Positions 35,198 to 46,265 of a stretch of DNA of 64,000 bases are shown here, piece after piece. Below the pieces are notes generated by a model, which was not told where the DNA came from, did no database searches, and saw only the letters and a program-made list of their open reading frames with translations. Position 1 is the stretch's first letter, and every line of letters begins with the position of its first letter. The stretch comes from Humidesulfovibrio mexicanus (GTDB taxonomy: Bacteria > Desulfobacterota > Desulfovibrionia > Desulfovibrionales > Desulfovibrionaceae): NCBI RefSeq assembly GCF_900188225.1, contig NZ_FZOC01000003.1, positions 124,001 through 188,000 of the forward strand, read 5' to 3'. The translations under genes were made by a program, and so were the position numbers.

Positions 35198-37963
35198 CTA
35201 GCTCAGCAGGCCGCCGGGCTTCTGCAGGCCCATGATTTGATACACCCGCGCCATGTCCAGGTGCTGGCGCAGGGCGTCGGCCAGGCGCTCCAGGGCGGGC
35301 TCCAGGCCGAAGCGCGTCTGCGGTGCGCCCAGGGGCGCAAGACCCTTGCGCGCACGCACTCCGTCCAGCACGTAGCGGCGGAAGCCGTCGTCGTCGAACA
35401 CCCCGTGTACATAGGTGCCCCAGACGCGCGGCAGGCCGAAGGCCTCTGGCCGGGCCTCGGCGAGGCCGAAGGCCAGGGCCCGGCCAGACGCGTCCGCGAG
35501 CAGCGGTTCTGCGGCCTGGCCAACCGCCAGGCTGGCGATGTCGGCGTCCAACACCGTGTCGCCGTGGTGGATCTCGTAGCCGCGCACCGCGCAGCCAGAG
35601 GCCGCGTGCACGAGGCCGACGCGGGTGAGGGTCTTGCCGGGCTTGAGCTCCGTGCGCAGGGGCAGCAGGCCGAAGCCTTCGGCCTCGCGCTGGCTGGACT
35701 CCAGGCCATGGGGATCGGCCACGCCCAGGCCGAGCATTTGCAGTCCCGCGCAGATGCCCACAACGCTGGCCGTGGGCGGCAGGGCGCGCAGGGCCGCGGC
35801 CAGGCCCGCGCCGCGCAGAGCCCGCATGTCGTCGATGGTGTTCTTGCTGCCGGGCAGGATGACCAGGTCCGGCGCGCCCAGCTCGCGGGGATCCTGCACC
35901 AGGCGCAGGCGCACATCCGGCTCGGCCGCCAGGGGGTCCAGGTCGTTGAAGTTGGCGATGCGCGCGGGAACCACAACGGCTACGTCCAACGCATCCGCAT
36001 GTTTGCCGGAGTTGTCTCCAACAACGTTGCGGACGCCCAGGGAGTCCTCCTCGGGCAGGGCCCCGCCGGAGAGCTCCGGCAGCCAGGGGACGACGCCCAG
36101 CACGGGCCGCCCGGTGCGGCGGTACAAAAAGTCCAGGGCCGGGCCGAGGATGCTTGCGTCGCCCCGGAATTTGTTCAGCACATGCCCGGCCACCAGGGCG
36201 CGCTCGGCCTCGTCCAGGATGTCGAAGGTGCCGGAGAGCGCGGCGAACACCCCGCCCCGGTCGATGTCGCCCACCAGCAGCACCTTGGCCTGGGCGTGCA
36301 GGGCCATCTTCATGTTCACGATGTCCTGGTCCTTGAGATTCACCTCCGCCGGGCTGCCCGCGCCCTCCAGCACCATGACCTGATGCTCGGCGCTGAGACT
36401 GTCGTAGGCGCTGGTCACGGCCTCCCAGGCCTTGGGCTTGAAGGCGTGGTACTCGCGCACGTTCATCACGCCCACGGCGTGGCCGTGCAGCAGCACCTGC
36501 GATCCGGTTTCGCCCGTGGGCTTGAGCAGCACCGGGTTCATGCGGGCGTCCGGGGTCAGGCGGCAGGCCTGGGCCTGGGTGGCCTGGGCGCGGCCGATCT
36601 CGCGGCCGTCCGGCGTGACGGCGGAATTGTTGGACATATTCTGGGCCTTGAACGGGGCCACGTCGAAGCCGTCCTCCAGCAGGATGCGGCAGAGCCCGGC
36701 GGCCAGCACGCTTTTGCCCGCATTGGAGCAGGTGCCCTGAACCATGAGGGCCGGAATCTTGCGCCGCACGATGGCGGCCGGGGCCTTGGCCACGCCGGAG
36801 AAGCGGGCCAGGGCCTCCACCAGCCGGGCGTTTTCCTCCTTGGGGCGCACCGCGATGCGGAAGGAGCTGTCGTCCAGGCCCTCGAAGTTGGCGCACAGGC
36901 GGATGGCCAGCCCCTCGGAAAGCAGGCGCTCGAAGAGCGGGGCCGCGCTCATTCCCACGCGGTCCAGACGGCAGAGCAGGAAGTTGGCCTGGGAGGGGAA
37001 CACGCGTAGGCCGGGGATCTCGCGCAGTTCCGCCGCAAGGGCCTCGCGCAGGGCCGCTGTCTCGCGGATGCTGCGTTGGCGGTATTCCAGGTCGCGCAGG
37101 CAGCGCGCGCCCACCTTTTGCGCCAGGGTGCCCACGTTCCAGGGCGGCAGCCGCCTGCGCAGGGCCTGGGCGTTGTCTGGCGAGGCGAAGCAGAGCCCCA
37201 GGCGCAGGCCGGGCACGGCGTAGAACTTGGTGAGCGACACCAGGACGATGACGTTGTCCGGCCGCTGGCGCACCAGCCTGCCCGCCCCGCCCGCGGCCTC
37301 GTCGTCGATGCCGGGCACGAAGTCGGCGAAGCTCTCGTCCACCACGAACAGGCATTTAGGGAAGGCGCGGGCCAGGTCGCGCACGTGGCGGGCCGGTATG
37401 CACACGCCCGTGGGGTTGCCGGGACTGGTCAGGAGCACCAATGCGGGCGTTTCCAGCCGGGCGGCGAGCCCCTCCATATCCGGGGCGAAGCCCTTTTGCG
37501 CGGTGCAGGGCAGGGTTTCCACGGCAAGGCCCGCCTGGCGGCAGCAGCGGTCCTGGTCCACGTAGGCGGGCACGGGGATGATGGCCCGCGAGAGGCCTTG
37601 GCGCGCGGCCAGGCGGCAGATCTCGGGCAACAGCTCCGAGGCGCCGCTGCCCGCAACGGCCTGGGTGGGCCAGACCTTGTACAGCTCGCAGGCGGCCAGG
37701 GTCAGGTCGCTCGCCTCGGGGTCCGGGTAGTGGCGCACCTGGGCCAGCGCGTCGGACACGGCCTCTGGCAGCCAGGGGGGCGGGCCAAGGGGGTTCAGGC
37801 TGGCCGAGAAGTCGATGAGCTCTTCGGGCCGCACGCCCGCGCGCTCGGCCAGCTTCCAGACGTTGCCGCCGTGGGCGTAGCGGTCGGCCGCGTGGACCGG
37901 GGAAGCGATGGTTCCCAGCAGTCCGGACGCTCCCGTGTCTCCGCCAAGCAGACTCTGTCGCAT
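35198..37963 (-). CDS. CobD-CobQ fusion: threonine-phosphate decarboxylase-cobyric acid synthase
   Basis: 921 residues from ATG 37963 (AAGGAG upstream). Residues 1-390 form a PLP fold-type I enzyme: N-terminal HGGNVWKLAERAGV, SPGNPTG, VVDESFADF and PLP-Lys246 in SLTKFYAVPGLRLG, typical of CobD (makes aminopropanol phosphate). From about 403 the CobQ part starts with MVQGTCSNAGKS (P-loop-like 410-418), includes FKAQNMSNNS, and ends with a glutamine amidotransferase domain (Cys in GICAGLQMLG, His in the late GTYVHGVFDDDG). CobQ amidates the corrin ring. Fusing two cobalamin steps is unusual; both halves look intact. No cobalamin riboswitch was found upstream. Confidence 0.93.
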   Translation of the reverse strand: MRQSLLGGDTGASGLLGTIASPVHAADRYAHGGNVWKLAERAGVRPEELIDFSASLNPLGPPPWLPEAVSDALAQVRHYPDPEASDLTLAACELYKVWPTQAVAGSGASELLPEICRLAARQGLSRAIIPVPAYVDQDRCCRQAGLAVETLPCTAQKGFAPDMEGLAARLETPALVLLTSPGNPTGVCIPARHVRDLARAFPKCLFVVDESFADFVPGIDDEAAGGAGRLVRQRPDNVIVLVSLTKFYAVPGLRLGLCFASPDNAQALRRRLPPWNVGTLAQKVGARCLRDLEYRQRSIRETAALREALAAELREIPGLRVFPSQANFLLCRLDRVGMSAAPLFERLLSEGLAIRLCANFEGLDDSSFRIAVRPKEENARLVEALARFSGVAKAPAAIVRRKIPALMVQGTCSNAGKSVLAAGLCRILLEDGFDVAPFKAQNMSNNSAVTPDGREIGRAQATQAQACRLTPDARMNPVLLKPTGETGSQVLLHGHAVGVMNVREYHAFKPKAWEAVTSAYDSLSAEHQVMVLEGAGSPAEVNLKDQDIVNMKMALHAQAKVLLVGDIDRGGVFAALSGTFDILDEAERALVAGHVLNKFRGDASILGPALDFLYRRTGRPVLGVVPWLPELSGGALPEEDSLGVRNVVGDNSGKHADALDVAVVVPARIANFNDLDPLAAEPDVRLRLVQDPRELGAPDLVILPGSKNTIDDMRALRGAGLAAALRALPPTASVVGICAGLQMLGLGVADPHGLESSQREAEGFGLLPLRTELKPGKTLTRVGLVHAASGCAVRGYEIHHGDTVLDADIASLAVGQAAEPLLADASGRALAFGLAEARPEAFGLPRVWGTYVHGVFDDDGFRRYVLDGVRARKGLAPLGAPQTRFGLEPALERLADALRQHLDMARVYQIMGLQKPGGLLS

Positions 37964-38158
37964 GGGACGCTCCTTGCTTGAATGGGCTCGCACTTGAGCA
38001 CCTGTAGCCCCATTGGCCGCCTTGGGCAACAGGAGGGCGGGAGAATGGGCGAGCGGGGCATTGCGCCGTCGCAACGCGCGGGCAAGGGCTCACGCCTTGA
38101 CCTGAGGCCCTGTGCGGGGCTAGCGCAGGCCACCGGGCACGACGCCCGAGGAGACGCG

Positions 38159-39436
38159 ATGCCCAGCCCCCGCCCCCCGCTGTTCACCTTCCGTTTTCTG
38201 GCCCTGTGCCTGCTCATGCTCTTGGCCTATTGCAACATATCGGTCTTCTACAACCTGTACCCATACATGGAGCAGCTTGGCGTGCCCCAGGCCTGGCGAG
38301 GAACCATCATCTCCGCCTCGTCCGTGGCCACCATAGCGGGCTTTCTGCTCATCACGCCGCGTATCGGCGTGCACAGCGCGCCCTGGGTCATTCTCGCGGG
38401 CATAGGGCTGCTTGTGGCCTGTGGGGTGGGCTATCTGCACGTGACGGGCGTTCCCGGTTTGTTCGCCTTGCGCATCATGAACGGCGCGGGCATCGCCCTG
38501 GTGACGGCCTCGGCCACCACGCTGCTGGTGGCGCACATCGCCCCGGAGCGCAGCGGCCAGGCCTTTGGCGTATACTCCATCGCCGCATTGCTGCCGTATT
38601 CCATCGTGCCCTTCGTGTTCGACCACCTGCCCGTGCCGCTCTCCTCCCCGGCGGAAGGCTACGCGGCCATGTCTCTTGCCCTTGCGCCCGCCGCCTTGCT
38701 GGCCCTTGCCCTGGCGCGCGGCCGCTGCGGGCGTGACGCCGGGCCGGAGCGCGCCGGGGCCGCCACGATGCTCAAGAGCCTGCGCACCCCGCAAACCGCG
38801 TTGCTGCTGCTCATGAACATCGTCTACTACCTCAATTTCTCTTCCTTGTTCTTCTTGTCCAAGACGCTGTTCGCGGCCCGGGGCCTGGGCGGCGTGGGCG
38901 TGTTCTTCAGCATCCAGACCATGGTGATGCTGGCCATCCGCGTGCTGGGCTCGCGCCTGTTCGACGAAATCCAGAAGCCGTTGCTGGTCCTGTGGTGCTA
39001 TGGGCTCACCGCGCTGGGCTTCGGCATGTTGGGGGCCACGCGGGGCGAGGGCATGGCCGTGGCCACGGCGCTGGTGCTGGGGCTGGGCATGGGGGTGGGG
39101 CCGCCGTCCATGAACGCGTTGATGTTCGCGCTTTCCGAGCGCCGGGTGCAGGCGGTGAACTCCAACCTCATGGTCATGGCCCTGCAGGCGGGCAATTTCC
39201 TGGGCCCGATTCTGGGCGGCGCGGCCGTTGGGCTGCTTGGGCATGACGGTTTTTTGGGCGTGGGCGGCCTGAGTTGCCTGGTCGGCATGTGGCTGGCGCT
39301 GCTGTTTTTGCGCCGGGGCTGGACCGGCGGGGCCGGGCGCGAAGGGAAGGGGCTGCTGGACGGCGGGCCGGGGCGAAAAAAAGACCCGGCGAACACGCCG
39401 GGCGCTCTGCAAGGCCGGGAAAAGCGTACGATTTGA
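38159..39436 (+). CDS. MFS transporter
   Basis: 425 residues from ATG 38159 (CGAGGAGACGCG before it). About twelve hydrophobic segments begin with FRFLALCLLMLLAYCNISVF; the usual MFS loop 2-3 basic motif is replaced by LLITPRIGVHS. It sits in the inner membrane; the substrate is unknown. The last 30 residues (GPGRKKDPANTPG and on) are encoded by the terminator of the convergent acs gene and are probably unstructured. It is divergent from CobD-CobQ, so a link to cobalamin precursor or another transported solute is possible but not shown. Confidence 0.85.
   Translation: MPSPRPPLFTFRFLALCLLMLLAYCNISVFYNLYPYMEQLGVPQAWRGTIISASSVATIAGFLLITPRIGVHSAPWVILAGIGLLVACGVGYLHVTGVPGLFALRIMNGAGIALVTASATTLLVAHIAPERSGQAFGVYSIAALLPYSIVPFVFDHLPVPLSSPAEGYAAMSLALAPAALLALALARGRCGRDAGPERAGAATMLKSLRTPQTALLLLMNIVYYLNFSSLFFLSKTLFAARGLGGVGVFFSIQTMVMLAIRVLGSRLFDEIQKPLLVLWCYGLTALGFGMLGATRGEGMAVATALVLGLGMGVGPPSMNALMFALSERRVQAVNSNLMVMALQAGNFLGPILGGAAVGLLGHDGFLGVGGLSCLVGMWLALLFLRRGWTGGAGREGKGLLDGGPGRKKDPANTPGALQGREKRTI
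39376..39402 (-). terminator. Terminator of acs, inside the MFS reading frame
   Basis: On the minus strand CCCGGCG-N4-CGCCGGG is followed by TCTTTTTTTC. It lies about 100 bases after the acs stop and within the last codons of the convergent MFS gene. Confidence 0.85.
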
Positions 39437-39452
39437 GACTCCGGGGGGTCAA

Positions 39453-39477
39453 GCGGGGGCGGCCGATCCGCCCCCGC
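39453..39477. terminator. Strong hairpin between MFS and acs
   Basis: A 10-bp perfect stem GCGGGGGCGG / CCGCCCCCGC with loop CCGAT, between the convergent stops. No T-run; may act with Rho or protect mRNA ends. Confidence 0.55.
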
Positions 39478-39503
39478 AACCCCGGATGATTCCTGGGTCG
39501 GCG

Positions 39504-41492
<1,989 letters not shown>

Positions 41493-41794
41493 ATCCCTCA
41501 CTCCTGCCTTGTCGTTGGGGTGCGCCAGCGCCAGTGCGCAGCGGAATCCGCAGCGGTCCTCGCCGATGTGTTCTTGACCTGCCCCGGTCCTACGTCAGGA
41601 AGCAAGGCCTTGGCCCGTGTTCTTCGGTGAACGGCGAAAAAGCCAAAGTGAACGGCGATGGAGGGGGCAAGGCCGGATATGTGCGGATTTTCACGAAAAG
41701 AAACGGCCGCCCGCCGTGGTTCTGGCGTGCGGCCGCAGGTTCTTCGGCGCGGGGCGGCAACATGGAAGGGCAGAAGAGGCGTTGGCGTATCGCT
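41493..41794. other. Acs upstream region
   Basis: 302 bases between the acs start and the FlxA-like stop. It contains the FlxA-like terminator (41693-41735) and two copies of GTGAACGGCGA 22 bases apart (near 41624 and 41647). I could not identify a convincing acs promoter. Confidence 0.45.
41693..41735 (-). terminator. Terminator after the FlxA-like gene
   Basis: On the minus strand a 12-position stem CGGCCGCACGCC / GGCGGGCGGCCG (one mismatch) is followed by TTTCTTTTC. It is 59 bases after the stop at 41795. Confidence 0.75.
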
Positions 41795-42427
41795 TTATTT
41801 GGCGTCGCCCCCGCCCGTATCGGTGGGGAGCATGTGCGATGTCATCTGGAAGGACGCCCCTTCCGCCCGCGTGCCGCCCATGTAGGTCAGCGGGTCTCCT
41901 GCGCTCATGGCCTTGGCCTTCACCAGCTGGTTTTGCAGGGACAGCAGTTGCTGTTGCAGCTCCTGCACTCTGACCCGCTTCTGCTCCTCGGTCAGGCTGG
42001 AGTCGTTCTGCACCTCCTTGATCTGTTCCTGAAGCTTTTGGATTTCCTTGAGGATTTTCTCGTATGTGCTGTTGGCCGTCTCGTTGCCGTCATAGGCGCT
42101 GACAGCGGCTTGGGCCTCGCGCGCCGAAGCGCTTAGGCTGAGCGCCCCGCCCTGGCCTGAGGCGTCGCCGGACCCGGAAGCGTCGGCGGATTCTTCTCCC
42201 TGCGTGACCGCGGCGGTCTCGTCCGTGGCCTGCGCGCCGTCTTCTCCGGTCGCTGCCAGGGCGGCCAGGGCGCGCCCCTGCTCGGAGATATCCACGGTGT
42301 CGGCCTCGGCCACGCCGCCGCGCTGCTCGGTGAGGACGGAGGTTTTCGTTTTCTTGCTCAAGGCCGAAATGGTCAGGCCGTCCGCTCCCTCCGCCTGGAC
42401 GCCATCATTGATGCCAGTGATGCGCAT
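41795..42427 (-). CDS. FlxA-like coiled-coil protein with a FlgM-like N-terminus
   Basis: 210 residues from ATG 42427, GAGGAGG upstream. The C-terminal part YEKILKEIQKLQEQIKEVQN then SSLTEEQKRVRVQELQQQLL is the FlxA-family coiled coil, seen in flagellin-coregulated proteins. The N-terminal part contains VAEADTVDISEQGRALAA, like FlgM-type anti-sigma proteins. The centre is a Gly/Ser/Ala-rich acidic linker. A flagellar or envelope role is suggested but not proven. No membrane helix or signal. A C9/A8 tract lies 70 bases upstream. Confidence 0.68.
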   Translation of the reverse strand: MRITGINDGVQAEGADGLTISALSKKTKTSVLTEQRGGVAEADTVDISEQGRALAALAATGEDGAQATDETAAVTQGEESADASGSGDASGQGGALSLSASAREAQAAVSAYDGNETANSTYEKILKEIQKLQEQIKEVQNDSSLTEEQKRVRVQELQQQLLSLQNQLVKAKAMSAGDPLTYMGGTRAEGASFQMTSHMLPTDTGGGDAK

Positions 42428-42498
42428 GATCGCCTCCTCGTGCATGTGTATGGGTTACGCCATGCACTGCATATCGGCGAACGCGTACCAAATCTTGA

Positions 42499-42517
42499 CC
42501 CCCCCCCATAAAAAAAA
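42499..42517. repeat. Poly-C(9) and poly-A(8) tracts upstream of the FlxA-like gene
   Basis: C9 at 42499-42507, then ATA and A8 up to 42517. On the coding strand this reads T8-T-A-T-G9 about 70-90 bases before the ATG of the FlxA-like gene. Homopolymers of this length can slip. Confidence 0.7.
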
Positions 42518-42618
42518 CGGTTGGATGGGGTGCTTGTGCTGTTGGCGAGGATGCGGTTTTGCGGGCAGACGCGCGCCTCTGGCGGACGCGGGGAGGCTGT
42601 CCGGCAGGCGGGGAGAAG

Positions 42619-42643
42619 GGGGGCCGCCCGAGCGACGGCCCCC
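42619..42643 (-). terminator. Hairpin after ilvD
   Basis: An 8-bp perfect stem GGGGGCCG / CGGCCCCC with a 9-base loop, 8 bases after the ilvD stop on the minus strand. Followed only by CTTCTCCCC, so its strength is uncertain. Confidence 0.6.
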
Positions 42644-42651
42644 GCGTGGAC

Positions 42652-44343
42652 TTATTCCAGCACTGCGCCCTGGGCGGCGCTGGTGACGTGTTTGACGTAG
42701 CGCTTGAGGAAGGGCGATTTGACGCTCTTGCGCTTGGGCCGGTGCGACGCCTTGCGCTGGGCCAGGGTGTCCTCGTCCACCAGCAGGTTCAGCGTGCGGC
42801 CGGGGATGTCGATCTCGATGGCATCGCCGTCCTGCACAAGCCCAATGAGCCCGCCGCTCGCAGCCTCGGGCGAGACGTGGCCGATGGCGGCCCCGCGCGA
42901 GCCGCCGGAGAAGCGGCCGTCGGTGATGAGCGCCACGGATTCGCCCAGGCCCATGCCCATGATGGAGCTGGTGGGGGTGAGCATCTCGCGCATTCCGGGG
43001 CCGCCCTTGGGGCCTTCGTAGCGGATGACCACGGCGTCGCCGGGCTTGATCTCCCCGGCCAGGATGGCGGCCACTGCGGCCTCCTCGGAGTCGAAGGGCC
43101 GGGCCTTGGCGGTGCGCTTCATCATTTCCGGGGCCACGGCGCTTTGCTTCACCACTGCGCCCAGCGGGGCCAGGTTGCCGGTCAGCACGGCGATGCCGCC
43201 CTGCTTGGCGTAGGGCGCGTCGATGGGGCGCACCACCTCGTGGTTGCGCACGGCGGCCTTGAGCTCGGCGAGGTTCTCGCCCACGGTCTTGCCCGTGCAG
43301 GTAAGCGCCCCGGTCTCGATGAGCCCGGCCTTGGAGAGTTCGGCCATGACGGCGGGGATGCCGCCCGCGGCGTTGAGGTCCTGGATGTAGTCCGGTCCTG
43401 CGGGGGACAGGCGGCAGAGGTTCGGGGTGCTGCGGCTCAGCTCGTCGAAGATGGCCAGGGTGAGGTCGAGCCCGGCCTCGCGGAAGATGGCGGGCAGGTG
43501 CAGCACGGTGTTGGTGGAGCAGCCCAGCGCCATGTCCAGGCGCACGGCGTTTTTGACGCTTTTTTCGGTCACGATGTCGCGCGGGCGGATGTTGCGCTTC
43601 AAAAGCTCCATCACCTGCATTCCGGCGCGCTTGGCCAGGCGGATGCGCGCGGCGTCGATGGCCGGAATGGTGCCGTTGCCGGGCAGGGCCAGGCCGATGG
43701 TCTCGGAGAGGCAGTTCATGGAGTTGGCGGTGAACATGCCCGCGCAGGAGCCGCAGCCCGGACAGGCGCACTCCTCCAGCTCGGCCAGCTCGCTCTCGTC
43801 CATCTTGCCCAGCTTCACGCGGCCCACGGCCTCGAACACGTTGATGAGGTCCACGCGCTTGCCGCGCACCTCGCCCGCGAGCATCGGCCCGCCGGAGACC
43901 ACGATGGTGGGGATGTTGAGCCGCAGCGCGGCCATGAGCATTCCGGGCACCACCTTGTCGCAGTTGGGCACCAGCACCAGGGCGTCGAAGGGGTGGCCGG
44001 AAGCCATGATCTCGATGGAGTCGGCGATGAGTTCGCGGCTGGGCAGCGAGAAGTGCATCCCCTCGTGGTTCATGGCCAGGCCGTCGCACACGCCGATGGT
44101 CGGAAACTCCATGGGCGTGCCGCCGGCCATGCGCACCCCGTCCTTCACGGCCTGGACGATCTTGTCCAGGTGGATGTGGCCGGGGATGATCTCGTTGGCC
44201 GAGTTGGCGACGCCGATGAGCGGACGGCGCATCTCCTCGCGCGTCATGCCCAGGGCGGCCAGAAGCGAACGGTGGGGCGCCTTTTCCAGGCCCCCGGTCA
44301 TCTTGGCGCTGCGGGCGGTCATTCTTTTTGTTGCGGCGGGCAT
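42652..44343 (-). CDS. ilvD: Dihydroxy-acid dehydratase
   Basis: 563 residues from ATG 44343 (AAGGAGTAGCCC). Iron-sulfur cluster cysteines are in VCDG, VPNCDK and [16 protein letters not shown]. The catalytic Lys/metal region is kept, and the tail [19 protein letters not shown] is typical. IlvD makes 2-keto acids for isoleucine, valine and pantothenate. It stands 43 bases after the FtsX stop; Fe-S dehydratases of this family are sensitive to oxygen, which fits an anaerobe. Nothing odd in length. Confidence 0.97.
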   Translation of the reverse strand: MPAATKRMTARSAKMTGGLEKAPHRSLLAALGMTREEMRRPLIGVANSANEIIPGHIHLDKIVQAVKDGVRMAGGTPMEFPTIGVCDGLAMNHEGMHFSLPSRELIADSIEIMASGHPFDALVLVPNCDKVVPGMLMAALRLNIPTIVVSGGPMLAGEVRGKRVDLINVFEAVGRVKLGKMDESELAELEECACPGCGSCAGMFTANSMNCLSETIGLALPGNGTIPAIDAARIRLAKRAGMQVMELLKRNIRPRDIVTEKSVKNAVRLDMALGCSTNTVLHLPAIFREAGLDLTLAIFDELSRSTPNLCRLSPAGPDYIQDLNAAGGIPAVMAELSKAGLIETGALTCTGKTVGENLAELKAAVRNHEVVRPIDAPYAKQGGIAVLTGNLAPLGAVVKQSAVAPEMMKRTAKARPFDSEEAAVAAILAGEIKPGDAVVIRYEGPKGGPGMREMLTPTSSIMGMGLGESVALITDGRFSGGSRGAAIGHVSPEAASGGLIGLVQDGDAIEIDIPGRTLNLLVDEDTLAQRKASHRPKRKSVKSPFLKRYVKHVTSAAQGAVLE

Positions 44344-44387
44344 GGGCTACTCCTTGTGCAAATGGGTAAACATGCGGGGGATGGGGA

Positions 44388-45416
44388 TCACCTGCGCGCG
44401 GCGATGAACGCGGCCAGTCCGGCCACGGCCGTGGTTGCGGCCACAAGGGCCGCGCATTGCCAGACGGGCAGGAAATGCACCTTGAGGAACAGCGGCGGCA
44501 CGTCGAGCAGGCTGGCGAGCCACAGCTGCAGAAATTTCAGGCAGACAAGGGACAGCGCGCCGCCCACAAAGCCCTGCACCAGCCCGTTGGCGAAGAGCGG
44601 GGCGCGGATGTACCAGGGCTTGGCGCCCACCAGGGACAAAATTTCCACCTCGTCGCGGCGGGCCATCATCATGAGCTTGAGGGTGTTGCCCACCACAAGC
44701 CCCACCACCAGGGCGAAAAAGCCGAGCGCCGGCCAGGCCGCCTGCTGCACCAGGGCTATCCAGCCCGTGGCCAGGTTCAGGTGCGTGGCGTTGTAGGTCA
44801 CCTTTTCCACGCCGGGCAGGTTGCGCAGCCGCGCGTACATGCGGCCCATCCAGGGCTCCGGCGCCTCGCCGGAGGGGATGTCGAAGCTCACCAGCGCAGT
44901 GGGCGGCAGAATGTCCTGCCCCTCCAGCCAGGAGAAGTCGTCCAGGGCCGGATCGGGCGCGGGAGTGGCGCTTGCGGTGGCGTTGGCCGCCGTTGCGGGG
45001 CTTGTTGGGGTGTTGTTGGTGGCGTTGTCGGTGGCGTTGTCCGCCTCCGTGGCGTTCTGCGCCGCCGTGTTCAGGGTGACCTTGGGCGGCGCGGGAATGG
45101 CCTCGGAAAGCCCGCGCATGAGCTCGGCCATGGCCGCGCGCGGGGTGAAGGTGGACAGCTCCGCCAGACCAGCGGCCCCGCGCAGATCGGCCCACTGGGC
45201 CTCCACCTCGGTCATGTTGGAGCTGGCGCTCCAGTAGACCTGGAAGCGCGCCTGGCCCTGGGCCTTGAGCACCTCGGTCTGCACGGTGTGCAGGATGAGC
45301 AGGCCCACGCCCGCAAGAAGCGCCACCATGCACACGGTGACAAGGGTCAACAGCTGCGGCAGCGGGTGGCGGGCCATGTCGGCCACGCCGCGCCGCATCA
45401 GCTTGCCTGTGCTCAT
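44388..45416 (-). CDS. ftsX: Cell-division protein FtsX with an Asn/Thr/Ala-rich insert
   Basis: 342 residues. FtsX pattern: one membrane helix (about 22-43), a large periplasmic domain, then three helices at the end (TLKLMMMARRDEVEILSLVGAK marks the last cytoplasmic part). The periplasmic domain contains a low-complexity insert at about 114-156 with repeated NAT/ATN units, not in typical FtsX. FtsX with FtsE regulates peptidoglycan hydrolases at the septum. It overlaps ftsE by ATGA. It starts ATG 45416; the repeat region could vary in length between strains. Confidence 0.9.
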   Translation of the reverse strand: MSTGKLMRRGVADMARHPLPQLLTLVTVCMVALLAGVGLLILHTVQTEVLKAQGQARFQVYWSASSNMTEVEAQWADLRGAAGLAELSTFTPRAAMAELMRGLSEAIPAPPKVTLNTAAQNATEADNATDNATNNTPTSPATAANATASATPAPDPALDDFSWLEGQDILPPTALVSFDIPSGEAPEPWMGRMYARLRNLPGVEKVTYNATHLNLATGWIALVQQAAWPALGFFALVVGLVVGNTLKLMMMARRDEVEILSLVGAKPWYIRAPLFANGLVQGFVGGALSLVCLKFLQLWLASLLDVPPLFLKVHFLPVWQCAALVAATTAVAGLAAFIAARR

Positions 45417-46129
45417 GCGCCCCTCCTGGCGGCCCGGATGGGCGAAACGGGGTCGGCGTCCAGCACCTCGGCCTCGGGCAGGCTCATGCGGCCGCGCTCG
45501 ATGTGCGCCTGCCGGGCCTCCGGCGCCCAGGCAAGCACCTCGCGGTTGTGGGTGGCCATGATGATGGTGGTGCCGTACGTGTTGAACTGCTTGAACAGCT
45601 CGATGAGATGCCGGGCCAGGTCGGCGTCGAGGTTGCCGGTGGGCTCGTCGGCCAAAATCAGCTCCGGGTTGACCACCATGCTGCGGGCGATGGCCACACG
45701 CTGCTGCTCGCCGCCGGAAAGCTCGCGGCAGGGCGCGTAGGAGCGTTCTTCGAGGTCCAGGGCGCGGATGACCGCGCGCACGCGGCGGTCGATGCTGGCC
45801 TTGGGCACGCCGCGCACCTCCAGGGCCAGGGCGATGTTGTCGAACACGCTGCGCTCGGGCAGGACCTTGAAGTCCTGGAACACCACGGCCACCTTGCGCC
45901 GCAGCCCCGGCAGGCCGGAGGCCTTCAGGCGCATGAGGTCCACCCCGGCCACGGTTGCCGCGCCGCTGGTGGGCTTGAGGTCGCCGTACAGCACGCGCAA
46001 GAGCGTGGTCTTGCCTGCGCCGGAAGGGCCGGTCAAGAACACGAACTCGCCGCGCGCAACGTGCAGCGAAACGTCGACAAGGGCCTGGGACCCGCCGAGC
46101 GTGCAGTTCACATGGTCGAGATGCACCAT
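45413..46129 (-). CDS. ftsE: Cell-division ATP-binding protein FtsE
   Basis: 238 residues from ATG 46129. Walker A is GPSGAGKTT (34-42), signature LSGGEQQR (137-144), Walker B LILADEPTGNLDAD (158-170). FtsE drives FtsX, whose gene overlaps the stop. A longer in-frame reading to 46348 is rejected because it runs across the divergent gene start region. The ribosome site before ATG 46129 is weak, which is the main uncertainty. No other ABC genes nearby. Confidence 0.92.
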   Translation of the reverse strand: MVHLDHVNCTLGGSQALVDVSLHVARGEFVFLTGPSGAGKTTLLRVLYGDLKPTSGAATVAGVDLMRLKASGLPGLRRKVAVVFQDFKVLPERSVFDNIALALEVRGVPKASIDRRVRAVIRALDLEERSYAPCRELSGGEQQRVAIARSMVVNPELILADEPTGNLDADLARHLIELFKQFNTYGTTIIMATHNREVLAWAPEARQAHIERGRMSLPEAEVLDADPVSPIRAARRGA

Positions 46130-46265
46130 AACGCCGAAGGTTCTACGCCAAAGATTGGCGGGAGGGAAGGGGCGGAACGCCTCCCCGCCCCGGCGAGGGT
46201 TTGGGCTTTGCAGGCCGGGGCGTATCGGGTAGTGGATAGGGTGAGGTTGGGAGAAGGAGGGGGAG

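Noticed and set aside
37964-38158. Cobalamin riboswitch upstream of CobD-CobQ
   Set aside because: I found no B12-box-like sequence or suitable stems in the 195-base divergent gap.
41624-41657. Repeat GTGAACGGCGA as a regulator binding site for acs
   Set aside because: Two copies only, far from the acs start, and not palindromic; no support.
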